From: Noviluteimonas lactosilytica
Lineage (GTDB): Bacteria > Pseudomonadota > Gammaproteobacteria > Xanthomonadales > Xanthomonadaceae
Assembly (NCBI RefSeq): GCF_020866925.1
Contig: NZ_JAJGAK010000001.1
Span: 248,001-312,000, forward strand
DNA length: 64,000 bases
Direction of reading: 5' to 3'
Shown here: positions 23,202 to 32,539 of the stretch, one piece after another
Layout of the letters: the number at the start of each line of letters is the position of its first letter
Numbering within the stretch: the stretch's first letter is position 1
Notes under the pieces: generated by a model
Seen by the model: only the letters and a program-made list of their open reading frames with translations
What the model was told of the DNA's origin: nothing
The model's database searches: none
Translations under genes and position numbers: made by a program

Positions 23202-26200
23202 TCAGGCTGCGCCGGCCAGGCGCGCGGCTTCGGCGAGATCGACGGACACCAGGCGGCTCACGCCCGGCTCGCGCATGGTGACGCCGGACAACTGCTGCGC
23301 GGCTTCCATCGTCGCCTTGTTGTGGGTGACGAACAGGAACTGTACCGCTTCGCTCATCTCGCTGACCATCGCGGTGAAACGACCCACGTTGGCTTCGTCG
23401 AGCGGCGCGTCCACTTCGTCGAGCAAGCAGAACGGTGCCGGGTTGAGGCGGAAGATCGCGAACACCAGGGCCACCGCGGTCATCGCCTTCTCGCCGCCGG
23501 AGAGCAGCGAGATGTTCGACACGCGCTTGCCCGGCGGGCGCGCCATGATCGCAACGCCGGTGTCGAGCAGGTCTTCGCCGGTGAGTTCCAGGTACGCGTG
23601 GCCGCCGCCGAACAGGCGCGGATACAGTTCCTGCACGCCGGAGTTCACGCGGTCGAAGGTGTCCTTGAAACGGCCGCGGGTTTCGCGGTCGATCTTGCGG
23701 ATCGCTTCTTCCAGCGTTTCGAGCGCGGTGGACAGGTCGGTGTTCTGCGCGTCGAGGTATTCCTTGCGGGTCGAGGCTTCGGCGTGTTCCTGGATCGCGG
23801 CGAGGTTGACCGGTTCGAGGCGGCGCAGCTTGCCGTCGAAATCGGTGACCGCCTTTTCCCACTGCGACACATCGGCATCGCTTGCCAGCGTGTCGATCAC
23901 TTCCTGCAATACGAAACCGGCTTCGACCACCGCCGCCGACAACTGGTCGGCCTTGATGACGAGCGCCTGCTGGTCGAGCTTGCGCTGGCCGATCTTCTCG
24001 CGCTGCGCGATGGCTTGTTCGTCGCGCTGGTGGCGGGTCTGCTCGTAGCCGCGCAGGTCGGCGTCGATGCCTTCCAGGGCCGAGCGCGCTTCGCCCAGCG
24101 CCCTTTCGGCGCGCACGCGTTCTTCGAGCGCCGACTGGCGTTCGGCTTCGAGCGCGGTGACCGGCGCGTCGCCTTCCGACAACTGCGCGGCGAGTTCACC
24201 CAGGCGCGAATCGAGCTGGCCGCGCTGGCTGCCCATGCGTTCCAGCGATTGCGCGAGCGCGACGATCTGCGCGCGCTGCGACTCCACCGTCAACGCGAGT
24301 GCGTGCGCGGTGTCGCGCGATTCGCGCGCCTTCAGGCGCGCCTCGTCGCGCGCTTCGGAGAAGCGGCGGCGTTCGGCGTCGAGCTGCTGGCGCGTCTGTT
24401 CGAGTTCGGCCATGCGACCGACTGCGTCTTCCTGCTTCGATCGCGCTTCGCGGGCCTGGTCGCGGTTCGCATCCAGCGTCTGGATGAGTTGCGCGAGGTC
24501 GGCGTCGATGCGTTCGATGCGATTGCGCGCCGAATCGAGCTTGCCCTGCTGGCTCTGCAACTGGCCGGCGAGTTCGGACACGCCGCGGTGCGCGAGGTAC
24601 AGCGCGCGCTGTGCGTCTTCGCGATGCTGCTCGGCGACGAGCGACTGGTCGCGCAGGCGGGTCAGCGTTTCGTTGAGCGTCTGTTCGCGCTTCTGGAGTT
24701 CTTCGATCTCCGCGCGCAGCGACTGGATTTCCTTCTCGCGCAGCAGCGCGCCCTGCTTCGCCGCGCCGGAGCGCACCACGCGCACCCAGCCGGCGCCGAG
24801 GCGTTCGCCCGCGCGCGTGATCACCGATTCGCCGTCGCCCAGGCCCGGCAAAAGCGCGCGCGCTTCGGCCAGCGTTTCGGCGCCGTGCAACTTCGACAGG
24901 ATGCGGCGGATCGCGGCCGGACCCTGCACCTTCGCGGCAAGCGAAGTCGGCGCGACGGTGAAGTCTTCGGCTTGCGGATCGACGAGCGTCAGTCGGCCTT
25001 CGCCGAGTTCGCCCAGCGCATCGACGAGCGCTTCGGGCGCATCGACGAGCACGCCTTCGATCAACTGGCCGAGCGCGCCTTCGATGGCGTTTTCCCAGCC
25101 CGATTCGACGCGCAGCGTTTCGCCCACGCGCGCCGCGCTGTCGAGGCCACGCGCCTTGAGCCACGCGGTCGCCGCGCCCTGCTCCTGGCCGAGTGCTGCG
25201 TGCTGGAGCGTTTCGAGCGACGCGAGGCGACCGCGCGCGGCCTGCGCGTTCTTGCGCACGTCGGCGAGTTCGTTCTGCGCCGCGCGCTGCTGGTCCTGCA
25301 TCGACGTGACGGCCGCCTTGCGCTCTTCGACCTGCGTCGTGAGCCCTTCGAGCGAAGCCTTCTGCGTGTCGTGCTGTTCGGTCAGCGCGGCGAACGCATC
25401 CGACAACGCGTCGAGGTCGAGGCCCTGGCGTTCGCTGGTGAGCTGTTCGCGGCGGCGGTCGGCATCGAGCGTCTGGCGATCGAGGTGTTCGATGCGCGTG
25501 CGTTCGACGTCGCCGGCGCGCGCGGCTTCGGACTGCGCGCGGGTGTGCGCATCCCAGCGCTGCTGCCAGTCGGCGAGCGCCAGTTCGGCGTCGCGCAACG
25601 CGTCCTGCCGCGCGGTGTCGTCGACGCGCAGGAATTCGAGTTGCGGTTCGGCCTCGGCGATCGCGTCGCGCAGGCTGGCCAGGCGCGACTCGTCGCCGCT
25701 GATGTGCGAGCCGAGTTCGTTGAGCTGCGTGGCCGCTTCGTCGCGGGCGCGCTGCAGGCGCTGCGCCATTTCGCGCTGGTGCGCGATCTGTTGTTCGATG
25801 CGGGCGAGCGTGCCGCCGACCTGGTAGACGTGGGCCTGCGCCTTGTTGAGCGATTCGCTCGCTTCCTCGCGGCGCACGCGGTCGGTTTCGATCTTGCTTT
25901 CGGCCTGGCGCTGTTCGGCGATCAACTGCTGCAGGCGCGTTTCTTCGTTGTCGAGCTTTTCCTTCAGCGCCTGCACGCGCGCGTCGAGGCCGCGATATTC
26001 GAGCGCCTTCCACTCGGCGTCCTTGATGCGGCGCTCCGCCTGGATCGCCTGGTACTGCTCGGCCTGGCGGGCCTGGCGACGCAGGTGTTCGAGCTGCTTG
26101 CCGACTTCTTCGCGCAGGTCGTTGAGGCGGTCGAGGTTTTCGCGCGTGTGGCGGATGCGCGTTTCGGTTTCCTTGCGGCGTTCCTTGTACTTGGAAATGC

Positions 26201-26705
26201 CGGCGGCTTCTTCCAGGTACACGCGCAGTTCTTCCGGGCGCGCCTCGATGATCTGGCTGATCATCCCCTGCTCGATGATCGAGTAGCTGCGCGGGCCGAG
26301 GCCCGTGCCGAGGAACAGGTCGGTGATGTCGCGGCGGCGGCACTTGGTGCCGTTGAGCGCGTACGTGCTCTGGCCGTCGCGGCTCACCGTGCGCTTGACC
26401 GAGATCTCGTTGAACGCGGCGTACTCGCCGGTGATCGTGTGGTCGCTGTTGTCGAAGATCAGCTCCACCGTCGCCTGCGACACCGGCTTGCGCGCGGTGC
26501 TGCCGGAGAAGATGACGTCGGTGAGCGAGTCGCCACGCAGGCGGCTGGCCGAGCTTTCGCCCATCACCCAGCGCACGGCGTCGATGATGTTCGACTTGCC
26601 GCAGCCGTTCGGCCCCACCACGCCGGTCATGTTGGTCGGCAGGTGCAGCGTGGTCGGATCGACGAAGGATTTGAAACCGGAGAGCTTGATCGTGGACAGG
26701 CGCAT
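23202..26705 (-). CDS. smc: Chromosome partition protein SMC
   Basis: 1167 residues. N-terminal head with Walker A GPNGCGKSN at 31-39, about 300-residue coiled-coil arms with heptad Glu/Gln/Arg runs, a central hinge domain (about 510-650), and a C-terminal head with signature LLSGGEKAMTAVALVF and Walker B CLLDEVDAPLD. It is a bacterial SMC, not MukB, and pairs with the ScpA and ScpB encoded at 42-44 kb. Start ATG at 26705 (MRLSTIKLSGFKSF); a start 27 bp upstream is open but unlikely. Confidence 0.97.
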   Translation of the reverse strand: MRLSTIKLSGFKSFVDPTTLHLPTNMTGVVGPNGCGKSNIIDAVRWVMGESSASRLRGDSLTDVIFSGSTARKPVSQATVELIFDNSDHTITGEYAAFNEISVKRTVSRDGQSTYALNGTKCRRRDITDLFLGTGLGPRSYSIIEQGMISQIIEARPEELRVYLEEAAGISKYKERRKETETRIRHTRENLDRLNDLREEVGKQLEHLRRQARQAEQYQAIQAERRIKDAEWKALEYRGLDARVQALKEKLDNEETRLQQLIAEQRQAESKIETDRVRREEASESLNKAQAHVYQVGGTLARIEQQIAHQREMAQRLQRARDEAATQLNELGSHISGDESRLASLRDAIAEAEPQLEFLRVDDTARQDALRDAELALADWQQRWDAHTRAQSEAARAGDVERTRIEHLDRQTLDADRRREQLTSERQGLDLDALSDAFAALTEQHDTQKASLEGLTTQVEERKAAVTSMQDQQRAAQNELADVRKNAQAARGRLASLETLQHAALGQEQGAATAWLKARGLDSAARVGETLRVESGWENAIEGALGQLIEGVLVDAPEALVDALGELGEGRLTLVDPQAEDFTVAPTSLAAKVQGPAAIRRILSKLHGAETLAEARALLPGLGDGESVITRAGERLGAGWVRVVRSGAAKQGALLREKEIQSLRAEIEELQKREQTLNETLTRLRDQSLVAEQHREDAQRALYLAHRGVSELAGQLQSQQGKLDSARNRIERIDADLAQLIQTLDANRDQAREARSKQEDAVGRMAELEQTRQQLDAERRRFSEARDEARLKARESRDTAHALALTVESQRAQIVALAQSLERMGSQRGQLDSRLGELAAQLSEGDAPVTALEAERQSALEERVRAERALGEARSALEGIDADLRGYEQTRHQRDEQAIAQREKIGQRKLDQQALVIKADQLSAAVVEAGFVLQEVIDTLASDADVSQWEKAVTDFDGKLRRLEPVNLAAIQEHAEASTRKEYLDAQNTDLSTALETLEEAIRKIDRETRGRFKDTFDRVNSGVQELYPRLFGGGHAYLELTGEDLLDTGVAIMARPPGKRVSNISLLSGGEKAMTAVALVFAIFRLNPAPFCLLDEVDAPLDEANVGRFTAMVSEMSEAVQFLFVTHNKATMEAAQQLSGVTMREPGVSRLVSVDLAEAARLAGAA

Positions 26706-26841
26706 GCGGCGGTCGTTCGGCCCCTGCAGCACCGCGCATCGATGTGCGGGCGCCGCCGTATATGAGAATTTCGGCTCAGAAAAGCCGCCAAGTCATTGAT
26801 TCGACCGGCGGATCACGGTGAAACCACCGCGATTACGCGCG

Positions 26842-26847
26842 AGTATA
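26842..26847 (-). promoter_or_regulatory. Candidate -10 element for smc
   Basis: TATACT on the minus strand, about 137 bp before the smc start in the 217-bp gap between smc and the ABC ATPase gene. The -35 region is not convincing. Apart from this the gap shows no gene-like reading frame or hairpin that I can support. Confidence 0.3.
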
Positions 26848-26922
26848 GCGAGGCCTTGCCGCCGTGGGCGGTCCTCGAGGTGCGAATCTTGGCGCGGGCG
26901 CGATGGCGCGCCGCCTCGTGCG

Positions 26923-28011
26923 CTATGCGGTCAGGCGTTCGCCGGTTCCGGCGTCGAAGGCGTGCCAGCGGCCGGGCACGATTTCGAGCGGCAGGGGCTC
27001 GCCGGGAGGCGGCAGTTCGCGCGGGGCCATGCGCGAGACCAGCGCCTGCGGGCCGATGCGCAGGTTCACCAGGGTTTCGTTGCCGAGGGCTTCGATCATT
27101 TCGATGGTGCCGTCGAAGGCGCCTGCCCCGCCGCCGGCCGGCTGCACGGACTCCGGGCGCACGCCGATCGCGATGTCGCGCTGCAACCAGGCTTCTGGCA
27201 CCGCGCGCCCGTCGCCGAGCGGGACGCGATGCCCTTCGCCGAGATCCAGCGCGAGGCCGTCGGCGCGCACGAGGCGACCTTGCAGCACGTTCATCGCGGG
27301 GCTGCCGAGGAAGGTCGCGACGAACAGGTTCGCCGGCCGTTCGTACAACGCCATCGGGGTGTCGATCTGCTGCACGTGGCCATCCTTCAGCACGACGATG
27401 CGCTGGCCGAGCGTCATCGCTTCCACTTGATCATGCGTGACGTACACCATCGTCGCGCCGACCTGGCGGTGCAGGCGCGCGATTTCCACGCGCATGCCGG
27501 CGCGCAGCTTGGCGTCGAGGTTCGACAGCGGTTCGTCGAGCAGGAACACCTGCGGATGCCGCACGAGTGCGCGACCGAGCGCGACGCGCTGCCGCTGTCC
27601 GCCCGACAACGCGGCGGGCTTGCGATCGAGCAGCTTGCCGAGTTCGAGCACGCGCGCGGCCTCGTCGACGCGCTGCGCGATCTCGGTCTTCGACTTGCCG
27701 CGCAACTTCAGGCCGAACCCGAGGTTCTCCGCCACGCTCATGTGCGGATACAGCGCGTAGCTCTGGAACACCATCGCGATGTCGCGATCCTTCGGCGCGA
27801 CGTCGTTGACGATGCGATCGCCGATGCGCAGCGTGCCGGAGCTGATGTCCTCCAGCCCGGCGATCATGCGCAACAGCGTCGACTTGCCGCAGCCCGAAGG
27901 CCCGACCAGCACAAGCAACTCGCCATCGGCGACATCGAATGTCGCGCCCTCCACGCCGACGAAACCGTTGGGGTAGACCTTGCGAACCTGATCGAGGCGA
28001 ACCTGGGCCAT
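26923..28011 (-). CDS. Carbohydrate ABC transporter ATPase (MalK/UgpC/MsmX type)
   Basis: 362 residues. Walker A GPSGCGKST at 37-45, signature LSGGQRQRVALGRALVR near 134, Walker B VFLLDEPLSNLD and switch VYVTHD. The C-terminal 130 residues form the TOBE/regulatory domain of the sugar-specific ATPases (IGVRPE; MIEALGNETLVNLRI). The FQSYALYPHMSV Q-loop is diagnostic for this CUT1 ATPase group. The permease genes at 32.5-34.2 kb lack their own ATPase, so this is the likely motor. It is divergent from the GH1 gene with a LacI-type operator in the 79-bp intergenic space. Confidence 0.9.
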   Translation of the reverse strand: MAQVRLDQVRKVYPNGFVGVEGATFDVADGELLVLVGPSGCGKSTLLRMIAGLEDISSGTLRIGDRIVNDVAPKDRDIAMVFQSYALYPHMSVAENLGFGLKLRGKSKTEIAQRVDEAARVLELGKLLDRKPAALSGGQRQRVALGRALVRHPQVFLLDEPLSNLDAKLRAGMRVEIARLHRQVGATMVYVTHDQVEAMTLGQRIVVLKDGHVQQIDTPMALYERPANLFVATFLGSPAMNVLQGRLVRADGLALDLGEGHRVPLGDGRAVPEAWLQRDIAIGVRPESVQPAGGGAGAFDGTIEMIEALGNETLVNLRIGPQALVSRMAPRELPPPGEPLPLEIVPGRWHAFDAGTGERLTA

Positions 28012-28063
28012 CCGTGATTCCGTTGATTGAGGTGCATTGAAGGGTGCGTGGCGTTATCCTGCC

Positions 28064-28079
28064 ATGTAACCGTTTACAT
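28064..28079. promoter_or_regulatory. LacI-family operator between ATPase gene and GH1 gene
   Basis: ATGTAACCGTTTACAT, a near-perfect 16-bp palindrome with the central CG usual for LacI/PurR-family sites. It lies 11 bp before the GH1 start and 52 bp before the divergent ATPase start. The half-site TGTAAACG recurs twice in front of the lacI gene at 41.2 kb. Binding itself is inference. Confidence 0.75.
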
Positions 28080-28090
28080 AGGCACGAAGG

Positions 28091-29464
28091 ATGGCCGTGA
28101 CCACGACGCCCCGCCGCTTTCCCGAAGGATTCCTGTGGGGCGCCGCCACGGCCGCGCACCAGATCGAAGGCTCGCCGATGGCCGATGGCGCCGGCCCCAG
28201 CATCTGGACCCGCTTCGCGCACACCCCCGGCATGACCGTCAACGGCGACACCGGCGATGTGGCCTGCGACCACTACAACCGTTGGAAGGAAGACGTGGCG
28301 CTGATGGCCTCGCTCGGCCTGAAGGCGTATCGCTTCAGCGTCTCCTGGTCGCGCATCCTGCCCGAGGGCACGGGCCGCGTGAACCAGAAGGGCCTGGACT
28401 TCTATTCGCGCCTCGTCGACGAACTGCTGTCGAAGGGCATCGAACCCCTGCTCACCCTGTACCACTGGGACCTGCCGGCGGCGCTCGACGATCGCGGCGG
28501 CTGGCTCAATCGCGACATCGCCGATTGGTTCGCCGAATACGGCAGCGTGATGTACCGCGCGCTCGATGGCCGCGTGAAGAAGTGGGTGACGCTCAACGAA
28601 CCGTGGGTCGTCACCGACGGCGGCTACCTGCATGGCGCGCTCGCGCCCGGCCACCGCAGCAAGTACGAAACCCCGATCGCCTCGCACAACCTGATGCGCG
28701 CCCACGGCGCCGCGGTGAAGGCGTACCGCGAGATCGGCAAGCACGAGATCGGCCTGGTGGTGAACATCGAGCCGAAGTACGCGGCGACAGAATCGGCCGC
28801 GGACCTCGCCGCGACCAAGCGCGCGCACGCGTACATGAACGAGCAGTACCTCGATCCCGCGATCCTCGGCCACTACCCGCCCGAGTTGAAGAACGAAATC
28901 TTCGGCGACGCGTGGCCCGAATGGGCCGACGAGGACTACGCGCTGATCAAGCAGAAGCTCGACTTCATCGGCATCAACTACTACACGCGCAGCGTCACCC
29001 AGGCGACCGACAGCTACCCGCTGAAGGCCGGCGCGGTGCGCCAGAAGCTCGGCACGTATACCGAGACCGGCTGGGAAGTGTTCCCGCAGGGGCTGACCGA
29101 CCTGCTGGTGTGGGCCAAGGACCGCTACGGCAACATCCCGACCTACATCACCGAGAACGGCGCGGCGTTCTTCGATCCGGCGGTCGCCGAAGAAGGCCGC
29201 GTGCGCGATCCGCTGCGCATGGGGTACCTGAAGAAGCACCTCACCGCGATCCGCGACGCGATCGACCAGGGCTGCGACATCCGCGGCTACATGGTGTGGT
29301 CGCTGCTCGACAACCTCGAGTGGTCGCTCGGCTACTCCAAGCGCTTCGGCATCGTGCACGTGAACTACGGCACGCAGGAGCGCACGCCGAAGGACAGCGC
29401 GCGGTGGTATTCGAAGGCGATCGCGTCGCACGGGGCTTCGATCGACGAGCCGTTGCCTTACTGA
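28091..29464 (+). CDS. GH1 beta-glucosidase
   Basis: 457 residues, standard length for family 1. It begins with FPEGFLWGAATAAHQIEG, the GH1 N-terminal signature. Acid/base Glu170 is in TLNEPWV and the nucleophile Glu355 in YITENGAAF; both are intact. There is no signal peptide, so it should act in the cytoplasm on imported beta-linked oligosaccharides. It is the only plus-strand gene of the locus and has a LacI-type operator just upstream. Specificity among beta-glucosidase, beta-galactosidase and 6-phospho enzymes cannot be fixed, though no PTS genes are present, arguing against a 6-phospho substrate. Confidence 0.93.
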   Translation: MAVTTTPRRFPEGFLWGAATAAHQIEGSPMADGAGPSIWTRFAHTPGMTVNGDTGDVACDHYNRWKEDVALMASLGLKAYRFSVSWSRILPEGTGRVNQKGLDFYSRLVDELLSKGIEPLLTLYHWDLPAALDDRGGWLNRDIADWFAEYGSVMYRALDGRVKKWVTLNEPWVVTDGGYLHGALAPGHRSKYETPIASHNLMRAHGAAVKAYREIGKHEIGLVVNIEPKYAATESAADLAATKRAHAYMNEQYLDPAILGHYPPELKNEIFGDAWPEWADEDYALIKQKLDFIGINYYTRSVTQATDSYPLKAGAVRQKLGTYTETGWEVFPQGLTDLLVWAKDRYGNIPTYITENGAAFFDPAVAEEGRVRDPLRMGYLKKHLTAIRDAIDQGCDIRGYMVWSLLDNLEWSLGYSKRFGIVHVNYGTQERTPKDSARWYSKAIASHGASIDEPLPY

Positions 29465-29493
29465 GGCACGGGACTCGCGCTCGCGGCACGCGG

Positions 29494-29521
29494 CACGAAT
29501 CACGAATCGCGAATCGCGAAT
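29494..29521. repeat. Four tandem 7-bp units, CRCGAAT
   Basis: Four heptamers, two CACGAAT then two CGCGAAT, immediately before the terminator that ends the GH1 gene. Same unit length as the GGGAAAC arrays elsewhere but a different sequence. Confidence 0.7.
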
Positions 29522-29526
29522 CAAAC

Positions 29527-29553
29527 AAGGGGGCTTCGGCCCCCTTCTTCTTT
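29527..29553 (+). terminator. Intrinsic terminator after the GH1 gene
   Basis: Perfect 8-bp stem AAGGGGGC / GCCCCCTT with a TTCG tetraloop, followed by a T-rich tail (TCTTCTTTTT) on the plus strand. It sits between the convergent GH1 gene and the discoidin glycosidase gene and may also stop minus-strand transcripts less efficiently. Confidence 0.88.
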
Positions 29554-29554
29554 T

Positions 29555-32539
29555 TCAGCGTTCGATCTCGATCTTCGCGGGCACGCGCGTCACGCGCGTT
29601 TCCTTCCCCTTCCACGGGAACACCAAGCCGCCCCTCGGCAACGTGATACCGCCACGCACTTCGAGCACGAGGTGCTCGCCGTCATCGCGCAACGAATACG
29701 ACAGCGGTCCACCCGGCGTGCGCAGACCTTCGATCGCGATGCCCTCGCCCGCCAGCCACGCTTCCGGGATGCCCGCGGCGAGCACGATCGATTCGTCTTC
29801 GGGCCGCTCGTACGCGAACAGGTCCAGCGCCGAGCGCACGTAATCGCTCGCGACCCAGGCGTGCGGCAGGTCGCCGACGAAGAACGGTTTGCGCGGCGTG
29901 CGCGAAACGACTTCGGCCCACTGGTTCCATTCGCGCGGCTGCTGGTCGTCGAAGAAGAACGCGAGCGCGGACTGCGCGCGGTCGCGCCAGCCCAGGCGCG
30001 CGAACGTGCCGACGGTGCGCAACTCGTACGGCGTGTAGTCCTTCCATTTCTTCGTGCCGGTGCGGCGTTGCTCGAACTCGCGCCAGTAACGCTCGAACGT
30101 GTATTCGAGCGCGCCTTCCGGAAGGATCGATTGCGCGGCGCCGGGTGCCAGCGCGATGGTGGTCGACGTCGCGTCGAAGTCGCCGAGTTCCGCGGAGCCC
30201 GGGATGAACGCGATCCCGCGTTGCGCCATCGCCGTCTCGATCGATGCCTGCAGGTCCGCGGAGAACTGATCTCGCGACGCGGCGAAGCGCTTCGCTTCCT
30301 CGTCGTGCCCCAACCACTTCGCGATCTCGACCGCGTCCTTGTACCCGCGCAGCGCCCAGAAGTCGTCCCAGTAAGAGTGCATCGGCTTGGCCGAATAGCC
30401 TTCGTGCGAGATCGATGCCGGCATCAGACCAAAGAACGCGGGGTTCTTCGCGCGGTTCTCTTCGGTGCGCTCGCTCGCACGCAACGCGTCCATGTACTTC
30501 ACCGCGCCCTGCACGTGCGGCCACATCGTCTCCAGCAGTTCGCGATCGCGCGTATAGCGATACAACTCCGCGGCGGCGTAGATCAGTTCGCCGTGGCTGT
30601 CGTTCTCCGGCACCGGATCGCTGCCGCGATCGTCGACGCAGCACGGCACCTTGCCGCTGTCGAACTGGTACGGCGCGTACCAGCGCAGGAAGTCTTCCGC
30701 GATGTCTTCGCGACCGAGGCGCAGCAGGCCTTCGTTGATCATCGCGCCATCGCGGATCCACGCGCGCGAGTACGAACGCGTGCCGGGTTGCAGACGTGGG
30801 CCGACGCGGCTGATGGCCATGTGCGCGAGCGCGGTGCGCAACGTGTCGGCGATGTGCTGGCCTTCCTTCGGCAGCTTGAACTTCACGCGGTCGAGCTTGT
30901 CGCGCCACTGCGCGGCGACGCGCTCCTGCGCGGCCGCAGCCTCCGCGTTGGTGATGGGTGTCGGCGTTCCACCGTCGAGGGGCGCCGACAGGGCAAGCTC
31001 GAACGTTTCGCCGGCAGCGAGCTTCACCGGCCAGCGCAGTTCGCCGCTGGCGAGTCCGACCGGATCTTCGACGCGTGCATCCGGCGCATCCACGCTGTCG
31101 AACGCGCGCACATGGCGCGACGCGGCCGGCAGCGATAGCGCGACGCGCGGCGTACCGTCGACGACGATCGCCTGCGCATCCAGCTGCAACACTTTGATGT
31201 GGCTCACGCCGCCCACTGTGTTGAGGAACTGGCTCGGCGGATTGACCTGGAACGGCACGACGCGCAACTCGAAGACGTCGTTCGTCGCACCCTCGCGCGG
31301 TTGCACGCGATACCGCGCGATCAGGCGTGGATGTCCGGCGTTGTCGTCGGCGAACGCCGTCACTTCGACGGTGTGGTCGACGAACTGCAAGCGCACCGTC
31401 GGAATGGGCAAGTAGTCGTCCTGCAGCGACTGCGACGCCTCGGGCGGCGCGCGCAGGGGCATCAGGTCCACCGTCGGCCCGCGGTCGAATTCGATCACCG
31501 GCGCGATGCTGAAACCGCCCTTCGCGACTTCGATCCGGCCGTCCTCGGAAATCAGGCCCTGTTCCCGGCCACCGTCGATGCCGAGGATCGTCCAGTACTG
31601 CTGGACGTCGCGGAACCCCTCGGGCACGAAGAACTCGGCAGGGACATCCTTCGCGATCGCACGCATGAAGTCGTTCTGCGTCACGCCGAACGCCAGCGGC
31701 TGCGCCTCAATGCCCTGCAATTCCGCGCGTTCGCCGTCGCGCGAACGCGTCGCGGTGACGCGCAGGAAACGCGCCTCCGCTTCCGGCAACGCGATGTAAT
31801 CGCGCGCGCCGTCGCTGTTGTCGTGCGCGAAGACGTCGCGCCAGGCCTGGCCGTCGTCGGAGAGCGCAAGCGCGTAATGGCGCGGCGCCACGGTCCATTG
31901 CAGGATCGCGCCGCCGATCTCGCGCGACTTGCCGAGATCGAGCGTCCACTCGCCGTTGCGCCCGCTGAACTTGCCCCTCAGCGGCGAGTCGTCCTGCGGC
32001 GGCAGCTGCGAGAACGTCAGCGCGTCGAAACACACCGAGCCCTTCCCGCCCTCGCCGCTCGCGAGCGTGAACTCGAGCTTCGCGCTGTTCGTCAGCGCCT
32101 TCTCTTCCGACGGGCCCCATGCCTTCGAGATGTGGCGCTGTTTGAAGCGCATCTGCGTCCACGCGTTCGGCAGCGCGAACTTCGGCTTCGTCGCCCACCA
32201 GACGTTGTCGCCGCTCGCATCGACGAGCTTGAACTGCAGGTCGTTCTTCGGACCCGTCCCGCGCATCCGGAACGAAAACGCGTAGTTCGCCGGATAGTCG
32301 ATCGCGACGTCGCGCTGCAATCCGACGTAGCCGCTCACCCCATGGAAGTCGTAATCCAGGCACAACGCCTTGCCGTCGGGACCTTCGACGTTGCGCAACG
32401 AGCCCGTGACCTGGTCGGACTGGATGACCTTCCACGGCGATGCATCGTCGAAGTCGTCGATGCGTCGCGGCCCTTCGCCTTCAGCGGAATGACACGCGAA
32501 CGACACCAGCAACACCGACAACGCGACCGCCTGCTTCAT
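29555..32539 (-). CDS. Exported discoidin-domain / six-hairpin glycosidase-like protein
   Basis: 994 residues. The N-terminus has a signal peptide (MKQAVALSVLLVSFA) followed by Cys16; the lipobox is imperfect, so lipoprotein status is uncertain. Residues about 25-175 look like a carbohydrate-binding beta-sandwich, 175-265 like an F5/8 type C (discoidin) domain. From about 540 to 900 an (alpha/alpha)6-barrel is expected, with SRAWIRDGAMINEG at 590-603 and PENDSHGELIYAAAELYRYT, and a C-terminal beta-sandwich. It resembles GH15/GH65/GH94-type clan architecture, but I cannot assign a family. Last gene of the sugar operon; its ATG overlaps the permease stop (ATGA). Confidence 0.75.
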   Translation of the reverse strand: MKQAVALSVLLVSFACHSAEGEGPRRIDDFDDASPWKVIQSDQVTGSLRNVEGPDGKALCLDYDFHGVSGYVGLQRDVAIDYPANYAFSFRMRGTGPKNDLQFKLVDASGDNVWWATKPKFALPNAWTQMRFKQRHISKAWGPSEEKALTNSAKLEFTLASGEGGKGSVCFDALTFSQLPPQDDSPLRGKFSGRNGEWTLDLGKSREIGGAILQWTVAPRHYALALSDDGQAWRDVFAHDNSDGARDYIALPEAEARFLRVTATRSRDGERAELQGIEAQPLAFGVTQNDFMRAIAKDVPAEFFVPEGFRDVQQYWTILGIDGGREQGLISEDGRIEVAKGGFSIAPVIEFDRGPTVDLMPLRAPPEASQSLQDDYLPIPTVRLQFVDHTVEVTAFADDNAGHPRLIARYRVQPREGATNDVFELRVVPFQVNPPSQFLNTVGGVSHIKVLQLDAQAIVVDGTPRVALSLPAASRHVRAFDSVDAPDARVEDPVGLASGELRWPVKLAAGETFELALSAPLDGGTPTPITNAEAAAAQERVAAQWRDKLDRVKFKLPKEGQHIADTLRTALAHMAISRVGPRLQPGTRSYSRAWIRDGAMINEGLLRLGREDIAEDFLRWYAPYQFDSGKVPCCVDDRGSDPVPENDSHGELIYAAAELYRYTRDRELLETMWPHVQGAVKYMDALRASERTEENRAKNPAFFGLMPASISHEGYSAKPMHSYWDDFWALRGYKDAVEIAKWLGHDEEAKRFAASRDQFSADLQASIETAMAQRGIAFIPGSAELGDFDATSTTIALAPGAAQSILPEGALEYTFERYWREFEQRRTGTKKWKDYTPYELRTVGTFARLGWRDRAQSALAFFFDDQQPREWNQWAEVVSRTPRKPFFVGDLPHAWVASDYVRSALDLFAYERPEDESIVLAAGIPEAWLAGEGIAIEGLRTPGGPLSYSLRDDGEHLVLEVRGGITLPRGGLVFPWKGKETRVTRVPAKIEIER

